NCBI GenBank assembly: GCA_001917905.1
Contig: MNEX01000118.1
Coordinates: 1 to 38,363, forward strand
Origin: Acidobacteria bacterium 13_1_40CM_65_14
GTDB lineage: Bacteria; Acidobacteriota; Vicinamibacteria; Vicinamibacterales; CAVVIG01
Length of the DNA: 38,363 nucleotides
Reading direction: 5' to 3'
Position numbers and translations under genes: made by a program. Shown one piece after another: positions 15,689 to 22,804 of the stretch; the first letter of the stretch is position 1; every line of letters begins with the position of its first letter. The notes under the pieces were generated by a model, which had not been told where the DNA came from, did no database searches, and saw nothing but the letters and a program-made list of their open reading frames with translations.

Positions 15689-15840
15689 GAACCGCCTCCG
15701 CCAAGGCTACGGCGGTCAAGAAGCCGGACACGACAGATTCGATCAGCGAGTCCGGCTCAAGCCGGACGCCACCGAATCAATGGAGTGCGATTCGCTGGTG
15801 TCCGCCTTCTTGACCGCCGTAGCCTCGGCGAAGGCGGTTA
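15689..15840. repeat. Large inverted repeat, CGCCTTCGCCGAGGCTACGGC family
   Basis: The left arm reads AACCGCCTCCGCCAAGGCTA and continues with GGCGGTCAAGAAG. The reverse complement of the right arm is TAACCGCCTTCGCCGAGGCT followed by the same GGCGGTCAAGAAG. The arms are about 50 nt. The right arm is translated as the C-terminal tail of TtcA. A third copy of the arm start is inside the GT-C gene at 35490. Confidence 0.85.
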
Positions 15841-16621
15841 GGCGGACCGTGGCGCGAAGCTCGCCTGGCGGGTTGAGGCGTGTGTCGAGCAGATGCCGTG
15901 GCGCGACGTTCGACAGCGCCTTGAGCATCGACTGCTTGACGCCGGGATGCTCGCGCTCCAATTCCATCAGCAGACGCTTGGTCCGCTGCCGCTGCAGACT
16001 GAGATCGCCACACGCGGGACAGCAGCAGCCGATGATCGGCAGCTCGCACTCTTTCGTGTACGCGCGCGCTTCGTCTTCGCCCACGTACACCAGCGGCCGA
16101 ATGACCACGTGCTCGCCATCGTCGGACACGAGCTTGGCGGGCATCGCCTTGAGCGAGCCGGCGAAGAACAGGTTCAGCAGCAGCGTCTCGATGAAGTCGT
16201 CGGCATGGTGGCCGAGCGCGATCTTCGTGGCGCCTGTCTCTTTGGCGATCCGATACAACACGCCGCGGCGGAGCCGTGCGCAGAGGGAGCAAGGCGTCGC
16301 GCCCTCGTCCAGGATGTCCTCGATCGCTTCGCCGATGCCGGTGTGCTCGATGCGATAGTCCCAGCCGCGCGCCTTGCACGTCTGCGCGATGAGCCCGTGC
16401 TTGTATTCCTTGTAGCCGGAGTCGACGTTCACCGCGACGAGCGAGAACGTCACCGGTGCACGCTGGCGCAGCACATCGAGCACCTGCAGCAGCGCCCAGC
16501 TGTCCTTTCCGCCCGACAGACCGACCATGATGCGATCGCCGTCCTGGATCATCTGGTAGTCGACGATCGCCTTGGTCGTCTTCTTCGCGAGCCGCGCTTC
16601 GAGATCGCTGCGATAACCCAT
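15743..16621 (-). CDS. ttcA: tRNA 2-thiocytidine(32) biosynthesis protein TtcA
   Basis: A 292-residue TtcA, an ATP-dependent, iron-sulfur enzyme that thiolates cytidine 32 in some tRNAs. The PP-loop is [14 protein letters not shown] near residue 35. Cluster ligands are in [10 protein letters not shown] and [24 protein letters not shown] is also typical. The track start at 16771 is wrong: its first 50 residues are translated tandem repeat. The start is [11 protein letters not shown] at 16621, directly after the repeats. The last 40 or so residues (from [20 protein letters not shown]) are encoded by an inverted repeat arm and are not part of the family. Confidence 0.95.
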   Translation of the reverse strand: MGYRSDLEARLAKKTTKAIVDYQMIQDGDRIMVGLSGGKDSWALLQVLDVLRQRAPVTFSLVAVNVDSGYKEYKHGLIAQTCKARGWDYRIEHTGIGEAIEDILDEGATPCSLCARLRRGVLYRIAKETGATKIALGHHADDFIETLLLNLFFAGSLKAMPAKLVSDDGEHVVIRPLVYVGEDEARAYTKECELPIIGCCCPACGDLSLQRQRTKRLLMELEREHPGVKQSMLKALSNVAPRHLLDTRLNPPGELRATVRLTAFAEATAVKKADTSESHSIDSVASGLSRTR

Positions 16622-16623
16622 AA

Positions 16624-16731
16624 GAGTCGATTCTAGACCACAAGCTCGCCACCACGGCGGAGTCGATTCTGCACCACGAGCTCGCCACCATGGCGGAGTC
16701 GATTCTGGACCACAAGCTCGCCACCACGGAG
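16624..16731. repeat. Three 36-bp tandem repeats upstream of ttcA
   Basis: Units begin GAGTCGATTCTAGACCACAA, GAGTCGATTCTGCACCACGA and GAGTCGATTCTGGACCACAA. Each ends with the start of a family A arm (CTCGCCACCACGG or CTCGCCACCATGG). The third unit runs straight into the full palindrome. This looks like local amplification of the element end plus flank. Confidence 0.9.
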
Positions 16732-16803
16732 GACGCGGGGGACACGGGGCGAGAGCTGTACTGGATTTCACCCCGTGTCCTCCGTGTCCCCCGTGGTGGC
16801 GAG
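16717..16803. repeat. Palindromic intergenic repeat, family A, copy 4
   Basis: Starts CTCGCCACCACGGAGGACGC and ends TGTCCCCCGTGGTGGCGAG. It is the best-paired copy, with arms of about 35 nt. It lies between the stop codon of the GT4 gene at 16822 and the tandem units before ttcA. Confidence 0.9.
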
Positions 16804-16821
16804 TTCCTCAGTCGCGGAGAG

Positions 16822-17862
16822 CTAGATGAGCAGCAGGCGCTGCACTGCGACGTTCCAACTCATCGCCGCTGCGCGGACGGCGGCGTTCGTGCCGAGGCGC
16901 TCGGCCAGACGCCGGTCGTCGCTCAGTCGCGCGAGCGCAATCGCGACAGACGCCGGCGTGGGCTCGCACACCACGCCGGTGTCATCGTCCTTGACGAGCT
17001 CGGTCGGTCCCCCGCTGTCCGCGCACGTGACGACGGCTTTACGCGCCGCGAACGCCTCGACGGTCACGAACCCGAAATCCTCGGCGAGCGGGGTGAAGCA
17101 GACCGCTCGGCACCGCGCGAGATGATCGAGCATCGTCTCCTCGTCGACCTGGCCGGTGAAGGTAATGCGATCGGCGACGCCGAGCGTGCGCGCGAGTTGC
17201 TCGAGCTCGCGCCGCTGCTCCCCTTCCCCGGCAATCACGGCTTTGACGTGACGGGCCGAGGCGTCGGCGAGCGCGCGAACGAGGAGATCGACGCGCTTGT
17301 GCCGCGTCAACCGCGAGACGGCGAAGATGTAGTCGCCGTACCCGTCACAGCGATACGCACGCGGCGGCGGCGGCGGATAGACGACGTCCGCGCGGATGCC
17401 GAGGTCGGCAGCCAGCCGGCGCTGAATCGTCTGCGACTGCGCGACCACACGCGTCACGTTGCGCGTCAGCAGCCAGCGGTCGGCCGTGCGGATCGTCACT
17501 TTGCGGAGGCTCTCCTTCACAAGATTGGGAAACGAGATCGACGCGGTGAGCTGCGGCCACAGGTCGTAGTACTCGCGCATGGTGTGATTCAGCCAGCACA
17601 CGTGCTTCGGATGGCGGACCGCGTAGCTCGGATAGCGAAGGCTGATGACTTGATCCACGCGCCGGCCATCGGTCATGGAGACGTCGGTCCGCCATGTCGC
17701 CCAATACGCCGACGCTTGACGGCCGAATCCGTGGTCGGGCGTGATCACAAGGTGAGCGTCGTGTCCCGCGGCACGCGCCGCCTCAACCAACGAACGGCCG
17801 ATGACGAGATGTCCGCCTTCGACCGATGGCGGGCTGGACGTGACGACGGCGAGAACGGCCAT
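16822..17862 (-). CDS. Glycosyltransferase, GT4 family (GT-B fold)
   Basis: A 346-residue glycosyltransferase. The N-terminal acceptor domain starts MAVLAVVTSSPPSVEGGH. The C-terminal nucleotide-sugar domain holds VSRLTRHKRVDLLVRAL, the VIAGEGEQR loop and CFTPLAEDFGFVTVEAFA, the E-x7-E region of GT4 enzymes. It would retain anomeric configuration when adding a sugar to a growing glycan at the inner face of the membrane. Donor and acceptor are unknown. It is the last gene of the minus-strand glycan block and is separated from the acyltransferase gene by a decayed repeat. Confidence 0.9.
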   Translation of the reverse strand: MAVLAVVTSSPPSVEGGHLVIGRSLVEAARAAGHDAHLVITPDHGFGRQASAYWATWRTDVSMTDGRRVDQVISLRYPSYAVRHPKHVCWLNHTMREYYDLWPQLTASISFPNLVKESLRKVTIRTADRWLLTRNVTRVVAQSQTIQRRLAADLGIRADVVYPPPPPRAYRCDGYGDYIFAVSRLTRHKRVDLLVRALADASARHVKAVIAGEGEQRRELEQLARTLGVADRITFTGQVDEETMLDHLARCRAVCFTPLAEDFGFVTVEAFAARKAVVTCADSGGPTELVKDDDTGVVCEPTPASVAIALARLSDDRRLAERLGTNAAVRAAAMSWNVAVQRLLLI

Positions 17863-17880
17863 TCAGGATCGCTCGGCTAG

Positions 17881-17940
17881 CTCTCCACCACGAAGGACGC
17901 GGAGGACAGGAGGAAAGCATGGGAGAGTGAACGTGGAGAG
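17881..17940. repeat. Decayed family A repeat, copy 5
   Basis: Starts CTCTCCACCACGAAGGACGC and ends ACGTGGAGAG. Only the outer arms still pair. It lies between the GT4 start (17862) and the acyltransferase stop (17962). Confidence 0.6.
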
Positions 17941-17961
17941 TTCTGGCACCTGCGCGAAATG

Positions 17962-18768
17962 CTACGCACGACCGCTGCGCGAGCCGACGACCCGGGCTGG
18001 AATCCCCACCGCAATCGTGCCGGCCGGCACGTTCTCGCGAACCAGGGCCGCGGCGCCGACGACGGCGTGATCGCCGATAGCGACGCCGTCCAGGATTTTC
18101 GCGCCCGCGCCGATCCACGCGCCGTCGCCGATCGTCACGCCCGCCGACACGCGGGGCTGCGAGATGACCGCCTTCGCCGGATCCGAGAAGTCGTGGTCAC
18201 CGCCGATGATGTAGCTGTAGGCCGCAATCAGCACGTTGCGGCCGATGGTCACGCGGCTCGCGGAAAAGACTTCGCAGTTGAATCCGAGGTTCGCGCCGTC
18301 GGCCACCTGGATGTCGCCGTTCTTGCACGAGAGAATCGTGTTGCGGCCGATGAACACGCCGTTACCGATTCGGATCCCCAGATTGGTGTCGCCCTTGGCG
18401 TCGACGAGGCAGTTGTCGTCGATGACCACGTTGCTGCCGATGTGAATCTTGTGCGGATGGCGCAGCACGACGTTCTGTCCGAACACGACGCCGCGCCCGC
18501 ACGATCCAAGCAGCCAGGGATACATCATTTGGCGCATCGCGAGGCCAGCCGCGCCGGCGAGTCCCTGGCACAACATGACGACCAGCTCGTACTTCGCGAG
18601 CGCGGCGAAGCCTGGACGGCCGACGACCAAATCCTGGTACTTGTCGCGGCTCGATCGCCCCGGCGCAAAGATCTGCTCCTGCGCTCTCGCGATGTCCGCG
18701 GTCGACACGGCTCCGGTCTTCGCGCCGCTGTTCGTCGTCGGATCGTCGTTGACGTTAAAGCCAGCCAT
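17962..18768 (-). CDS. Left-handed beta-helix (hexapeptide repeat) acyltransferase
   Basis: A 268-residue protein of the LbetaH acyltransferase class. About the last 160 residues carry hexapeptide repeats of the [LIV]-G-x4 type: VFGQNVVLRHPHKIHIGSN, RIGNGVFIGRNT, TIGDGAWIGAGAKILDGV and AIGDHAVVGAAALV. Such enzymes O- or N-acetylate sugars from acyl-CoA. The N-terminal 100 residues hold a hydrophobic stretch (LVVMLCQGLAGAAGLAM), which may touch the membrane. The start overlaps the end of the epimerase gene by 14 nt, so the two are cotranslated. The sugar target is unknown. Confidence 0.88.
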   Translation of the reverse strand: MAGFNVNDDPTTNSGAKTGAVSTADIARAQEQIFAPGRSSRDKYQDLVVGRPGFAALAKYELVVMLCQGLAGAAGLAMRQMMYPWLLGSCGRGVVFGQNVVLRHPHKIHIGSNVVIDDNCLVDAKGDTNLGIRIGNGVFIGRNTILSCKNGDIQVADGANLGFNCEVFSASRVTIGRNVLIAAYSYIIGGDHDFSDPAKAVISQPRVSAGVTIGDGAWIGAGAKILDGVAIGDHAVVGAAALVRENVPAGTIAVGIPARVVGSRSGRA

Positions 18769-19678
18769 GTTCGCGATACCAGTTCAGCGTGCGAGTGATG
18801 CCTTCGCGCAGACCGACGCGCGGCGCGTACCCAAGCTCGTGACGCGCACGCGAGATGTCGAAGGCGCGGCTCTTCGTGAAAAAGTCGACACGGCGACGAT
18901 GGATCGGCGGCTCGATGCCGAGCGGCGTGCACAGCGCTTCGCACGCCGCACCGGCGATCACCTCCCCGCCGGCCAGGATGTAGGTGCGATTGGCGGCCGC
19001 GGCATGCTCGCCGCACAACCGGAACCCTTCAACCAGATCGTCGATGTAGGTCAGATGGTAATAGATTTCGCCGCTGCCGAGCGTGATCCAGCGGCGGCGG
19101 GCGACGCCGCGAAACAGCCTCAGAAGGCGCCGATCGCCGGGGCCGTAGATCCCGGTTGGGCGCGCGATCGTGACCTCGACGCCGGTACGCGCGCCGGTTT
19201 CGCGGGCCAGTCGCTCCCCTTCGAGCTTCGTGTCTTGATACACGTCACCCGGCTTGAGCGGCGCGTCTTCGTTGGCGGGTGGGCCCTCGACGTCGCCGTG
19301 CACGCCGACGGTGCTGCAGTGCACGACGCGGCGGACGCCACCGCGCGCGGCCGCCTCGATCAGGGCGCCGACAGCCGTCGCGTTGACCGCGCGATACGCC
19401 TCGGCCGGCAGGCCGGCCTGCCTGTAGATGGCGGCGATGTGATAGACGAGGTCGACGCCGGCCGTCGCGGCGCCAAGGGCCTGAGGGTCGCGCAGGTCGC
19501 CAGGGACGATCGTGATGCCGGCGCCGGCCAAGGTGGCCAAGGTGTCAGACACGTGTCTGACACCGGTGTCAGACACCTGGCCGCGGACGAGGGCGCGGAC
19601 GTCATGCCCGCGCGCCGCGAGCGCCCGCGCGAGGTGACCGCCGGTGAATCCGGTGGCGCCGGTTACGAGGATGCGCAC
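18755..19678 (-). CDS. NAD-dependent sugar epimerase/dehydratase (SDR family)
   Basis: A 307-residue extended SDR. The Rossmann motif GATGFTGG is at residues 7-14, and the catalytic Tyr-Lys pair is YQDTK near residue 155. It resembles HpnA-type sugar epimerases in overall sequence. After the second beta strand (ALVRGQ, about residue 34) there is an extra VSDTGVRHVSDT stretch translated from a palindromic DNA repeat. Related proteins have a short link here before ITIVPGDLRD. The downstream acyltransferase overlaps by 14 nt and the upstream methyltransferase by 16 nt, so this is one operon. It likely makes or remodels a nucleotide sugar for the local glycan. Confidence 0.9.
   Translation of the reverse strand: MRILVTGATGFTGGHLARALAARGHDVRALVRGQVSDTGVRHVSDTLATLAGAGITIVPGDLRDPQALGAATAGVDLVYHIAAIYRQAGLPAEAYRAVNATAVGALIEAAARGGVRRVVHCSTVGVHGDVEGPPANEDAPLKPGDVYQDTKLEGERLARETGARTGVEVTIARPTGIYGPGDRRLLRLFRGVARRRWITLGSGEIYYHLTYIDDLVEGFRLCGEHAAAANRTYILAGGEVIAGAACEALCTPLGIEPPIHRRRVDFFTKSRAFDISRARHELGYAPRVGLREGITRTLNWYREHGWL
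19541..19577. repeat. GTGTCAGACAC palindromic repeat inside the epimerase gene
   Basis: Contains the perfect 20-nt palindrome TGTCAGACACGTGTCTGACA, extended by GG/CC, and then a second GGTGTCAGACACC. It is in frame and translated in the epimerase. The same unit occurs at 20436-20470. Confidence 0.9.
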
Positions 19679-20424
19679 CGTTCGGCGCAGACGGTCACCG
19701 GCGAGCCAAACAGGCGCAGCAGGCCGGCGCGATCGAGGACCTCTTCGGAGAATTCCGTGAACCGGCGCGATCCAATCGCGCGGTGCAACTGCATGGGCAT
19801 CGCGAACTGACGATGGACCGAGCGGACCCGGAACCCGTTGCGCGCGAGTTGGCGCCTGATGGTCCGGTGCGTGAATACGCGATAGGCTTCGGTGCGTCCA
19901 CCGGCGGCATGCACCGCGCGTCGCGTCAGCGAGTGCAGCATCGCCGCGCTCGTCGCGGACGGGTAATCGAAGATCACCAGCCGCTCGGCCACGCGACAGA
20001 GCTCACGCATGCATTGCCGCCAGTCCGGCGCGTGCATCAGCACGCGCAGACAGACGGCGGCGTCGAAGGTCCGGTCGCCGAACTTCAGCGCGTGCGCGTC
20101 GCCACGCTGAAAATTCACTTTCACGCCGCTGTCGGCGGCGCGCCGCCGGGCGACCTCGAGCATCTCCTCGGACGCATCCACCGCCGTGACCTTCGCGCCG
20201 CCGAGCGCGAGCATCAGCGCTGCGCGTCCCGCGCCGGTGCCGACGTCGATGATGGTCCGGTCCTTGATGCGCCCGATCATGTTCGCGAGCACGCGCACCT
20301 GTGTACTCGAGACGAGCTCGCCAATCGGTCCGCCGAACCGGCGATCCTCGAAGGACCGCGCCATGGCCTTGTCGGCGTACATGGTGTAGCTGTAGTGCTG
20401 CTGGGGATTCGGTCGCTTGCTCAC
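19663..20424 (-). CDS. SAM-dependent methyltransferase in the glycan cluster
   Basis: A 253-residue class I methyltransferase. Motif I is IIDVGTGAGRAALML, followed by VTAVDASEEML. FDAAVCLRVLMHAPDW and RLVIFDYPS are the later core motifs. The C-terminal part (RRQLARNGFRVRSVHRQFAMP) matches glycan- or quinone-type methyltransferases in style but not specifically. It overlaps the epimerase gene by 16 nt and the GT4 gene by 4 nt, which places it firmly in the glycan operon; it may methylate a sugar or a lipid-linked intermediate. Confidence 0.85.
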   Translation of the reverse strand: MSKRPNPQQHYSYTMYADKAMARSFEDRRFGGPIGELVSSTQVRVLANMIGRIKDRTIIDVGTGAGRAALMLALGGAKVTAVDASEEMLEVARRRAADSGVKVNFQRGDAHALKFGDRTFDAAVCLRVLMHAPDWRQCMRELCRVAERLVIFDYPSATSAAMLHSLTRRAVHAAGGRTEAYRVFTHRTIRRQLARNGFRVRSVHRQFAMPMQLHRAIGSRRFTEFSEEVLDRAGLLRLFGSPVTVCAERCASS

Positions 20425-21644
20425 GCCACATCCTCGGTGTCAGACACGTGTCTGACACGTGTCTGACACCTGGTCGGTGCGGCGAGGGCGTCACAGGCCT
20501 GGCGCGTGCGTTCGAGATACGCCTCGTAGCTGTACTTCGCGTCGGCGAGCTGTCGGGCCCGGCGGCCAATTGCGGCGGCGCGGTCCACATCCGTCATCAC
20601 GGCGAGAATCCCGTCCGCAAATGCCTGCGGCGTCGCGCCGGTGAGGATCGCGGTGTCGTCGCTCAAGACCTGCGTGTGCGTCAGCAGTCGGGTTGCGACG
20701 ATCGGTTTGCCGGACCGCAGATACTGATAAATCTTCAGGGGCGTGTTCGTGCCGCGCGAGCGCGGCGAGACGAGCACGTCCGCCGCCAGCAGATACGCGG
20801 GAATCTCCGAGGCTGGCCGCTCACCCGCGAAGATCGTCACAGCGTCGATGCCCGCCGCGCGCGCCTGCGCGCGCGCGCGCTCGATCTGATCCGGCTTGCC
20901 GCCGGCGAGCACGAGGCGCGCGTTCGGCCGCGCGCGCTGCACGATGGCCATCGCGTCGAACAGCAAGTCGAGTCCCTGATACGCCTCGAACGTCCCGGTA
21001 TAGAGGATCACCGGCGTCGACGGCTCGACTCCGAGTGCGCCGCGGACGTCTGAGGCCTGCGCCGGCGTCGCCTGATCCTCGGTCGATCCCGGCGCATTCT
21101 CGATGAGCACCGTCTGCGCGTGCGGTTCGATCGCGCGCACGGTGTCCTCGAGCGACGGGCAAATGACGATGACGACGCGCGAGCGGCGGATCATGAAGCG
21201 CTCGATGCCGAGAAACGCGCGGCGGATGAGCCGCGACCGGCTGAACGCGAAGTTCGTCAGCTGCTGCGGCAGGCTCGAGTGCATGTCGTAGAGATGCGGC
21301 ACGCGCAGCAGCGCGGCGAGCGCCGCGCCAATCAACCCGCCTTCTTCGTGCGAGTGGATGGCGTCGTACCGTGCCGACAGCACACGGCGGATCGCCGTGA
21401 GCGTGAGCAGCGCGTTGAGCGGAATCTTCGCGAACGAGGGACCGATCTTCACGCCGCGCAGAAACGGCGGCCGCAGACTGCGGAACACACGCAGTCCCGG
21501 CATCGCCACATCCTGGCCGAACGGATAGGTGACGAGATCGACGTAGTGGCCGAGCGCGGTCATGGCACGGATGCGATGAAACTCACTGAACGGCGTGCCC
21601 CGCGGTTCGAAGAACGGCTCGGGTGCGATCATCAAGATGCGCAC
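20421..21644 (-). CDS. Glycosyltransferase, GT4 family
   Basis: A GT-B glycosyltransferase of about 407 residues. The N-terminus VRILMIAPEPFFEPRGTP and HSHEEGGLIGAALA belong to the acceptor domain. The C-terminal donor domain has VILYTGTFEAYQGLDLLFDA and SPRSRGTNTPLKIYQYL. I choose the GTG at 21644 over the track's TTG at 21665, because family members start at this point. The last 12 or so residues (QTRVRHVSDTEDVA) are encoded by a palindromic repeat, so the natural C-terminus has been replaced or extended. It is the first gene of the minus-strand glycan operon; divergent from the flippase-like gene. Confidence 0.88.
   Translation of the reverse strand: MRILMIAPEPFFEPRGTPFSEFHRIRAMTALGHYVDLVTYPFGQDVAMPGLRVFRSLRPPFLRGVKIGPSFAKIPLNALLTLTAIRRVLSARYDAIHSHEEGGLIGAALAALLRVPHLYDMHSSLPQQLTNFAFSRSRLIRRAFLGIERFMIRRSRVVIVICPSLEDTVRAIEPHAQTVLIENAPGSTEDQATPAQASDVRGALGVEPSTPVILYTGTFEAYQGLDLLFDAMAIVQRARPNARLVLAGGKPDQIERARAQARAAGIDAVTIFAGERPASEIPAYLLAADVLVSPRSRGTNTPLKIYQYLRSGKPIVATRLLTHTQVLSDDTAILTGATPQAFADGILAVMTDVDRAAAIGRRARQLADAKYSYEAYLERTRQACDALAAPTRCQTRVRHVSDTEDVA
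20436..20470. repeat. GTGTCTGACAC repeat at the 3' end of the GT4 gene
   Basis: Three overlapping 11-bp units of GTGTCAGACAC/GTGTCTGACAC type, containing the same perfect palindrome TGTCAGACACGTGTCTGACA as at 19543. The unit is translated as the C-terminal tail of the GT4 protein. Confidence 0.9.
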
Positions 21645-21677
21645 GGTCGTGTGATTTTCCCACAAAAACGTAGTAAA

Positions 21678-22679
21678 GTGACGCTTCTTCCTGTGTCACG
21701 CGTCGCCGCCTACCTTTCCAGCGCGTCCTCCGTGCATCGTCACGTCATCCTGGCGGCGAAGACTGCCGTCAGCGTCGTGCTGCTCGCGCTGCTGTTCTCG
21801 CGCATCGAGGTGGGACGTCTGTGGGCCACCGCGCGCCAGGCCTCGTTGTGGTGGTTGGCGATGGCGCTCCTGCTGCTGTTGATCAACACGCTCGCGGCCA
21901 CCTGGCGATGGCTTGTGCTGCTTCATGCGCAGGACATCACCATCGCCCGCCGACGCTTGTTCGGATCGTTTCTGGTCGCGTCGTTCTTCAACAACTTTCT
22001 CCCGAGCAACATCGGCGGCGACGTCATCCGCATCCGCGACACGGCGAAAGCGGCGGGATCGAAAACGCTGGCCACCACCGTCGTGCTCGTCGATCGCGGC
22101 CTTGGGCTGCTTGGCCTCGTGCTGGTTGCCGCGCTCGGCGCGACCGCCGCGGGCAACGCGCATCACGCGACGCCGCCCATCTGGCCCATGTGGCTGTGGG
22201 TCGGATTCCTGATCACCGCGGCCGCATCGGCGCCCGCCGTCCTAGCGCCCGACGGCTTCGGACGCCTGCTGCAGCCGCTGACGGTGTTTCATCCTGAATG
22301 GGTCGGCGAGCGCATCGACACCCTCACGTCTGGGCTCGCGCGCTTCCGCGAGCGGCCGAGAGCGCTCGCGGAGTGCTTCGGCGGCGCGGTCTTCGTCCAG
22401 GGCTCACTCGTCGTCTTTTACTTTGTGGTCGCGTACGCGCTGCACCTGAACGTGTCGATGTGGGACCTCGCGGTCATCGTACCGGTGTCCTTCGTCGTGC
22501 AACTGCTACCGGTGTCGGTCAACGGCTTCGGCGTCCGCGAAGCGACGTTTACGTTTTACTTCGCACGCATCGGCCAGCCCATTGAATCGGCGCTCCTCGT
22601 CTCGCTCGTGGCGCAGGCGCTCGTGATGTTGTTCTCCCTCCTCGGCGCCGCAGTTTACGTCGCGCGTCATCATCAGTAA
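21678..22679 (+). CDS. UPF0104/AglD-like polytopic membrane protein (lysylphosphatidylglycerol synthase TM region)
   Basis: About 333 residues with roughly seven or eight transmembrane helices (for example AVSVVLLALLFSRIEVGRLW and WWLAMALLLLLINTLAATW). SFFNNFLPSNIGGDVIRI is the hallmark of the LPG_synthase_TM/UPF0104 family, as is VDRGLGLLGL. Members are linked to lipid or glycolipid transfer and flipping; activity here is unproven. The track start at 21120 is antisense to GT4 and cannot be right. GTG codons at 21678 or 21693 are plausible starts. Only about 33 nt separate it from the divergent GT4 gene, so the promoters are shared or overlapping. Confidence 0.82.
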   Translation: MTLLPVSRVAAYLSSASSVHRHVILAAKTAVSVVLLALLFSRIEVGRLWATARQASLWWLAMALLLLLINTLAATWRWLVLLHAQDITIARRRLFGSFLVASFFNNFLPSNIGGDVIRIRDTAKAAGSKTLATTVVLVDRGLGLLGLVLVAALGATAAGNAHHATPPIWPMWLWVGFLITAAASAPAVLAPDGFGRLLQPLTVFHPEWVGERIDTLTSGLARFRERPRALAECFGGAVFVQGSLVVFYFVVAYALHLNVSMWDLAVIVPVSFVVQLLPVSVNGFGVREATFTFYFARIGQPIESALLVSLVAQALVMLFSLLGAAVYVARHHQ

Positions 22680-22804
22680 TCCTCGTTCGACGTTAGCCTG
22701 ACTGTTGTTCCGCGTCAGTCTGACTTCGCCCGGCTTTGGCCGATTGCCCGAGGATATCGCTCCATCCCACCCGGCGCGACCGTTGCTACGACAACTCCCA
22801 TCCC
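22680..22804. other. Intergenic gap with GCCTGAC-type repeat remnant
   Basis: A 125-nt gap between the UPF0104-like gene and the GH31 gene. It holds TTAGCCTGACTG and CAGTCTGACTTC about 10 nt apart. These resemble the GCCTGAC units at 10775 and 37690. I see no open gene and no clear promoter. Confidence 0.4.

Noticed and set aside
16621-16771. N-terminal extension of ttcA in the track
   Set aside because: The extra residues (PPWWRACG repeats) are translated tandem repeat DNA; the family starts at MGYRSDL.
21120-21677. N-terminal extension of the UPF0104-like protein
   Set aside because: It is antisense to the GT4 gene and highly charged; membrane helices start only after 21730.
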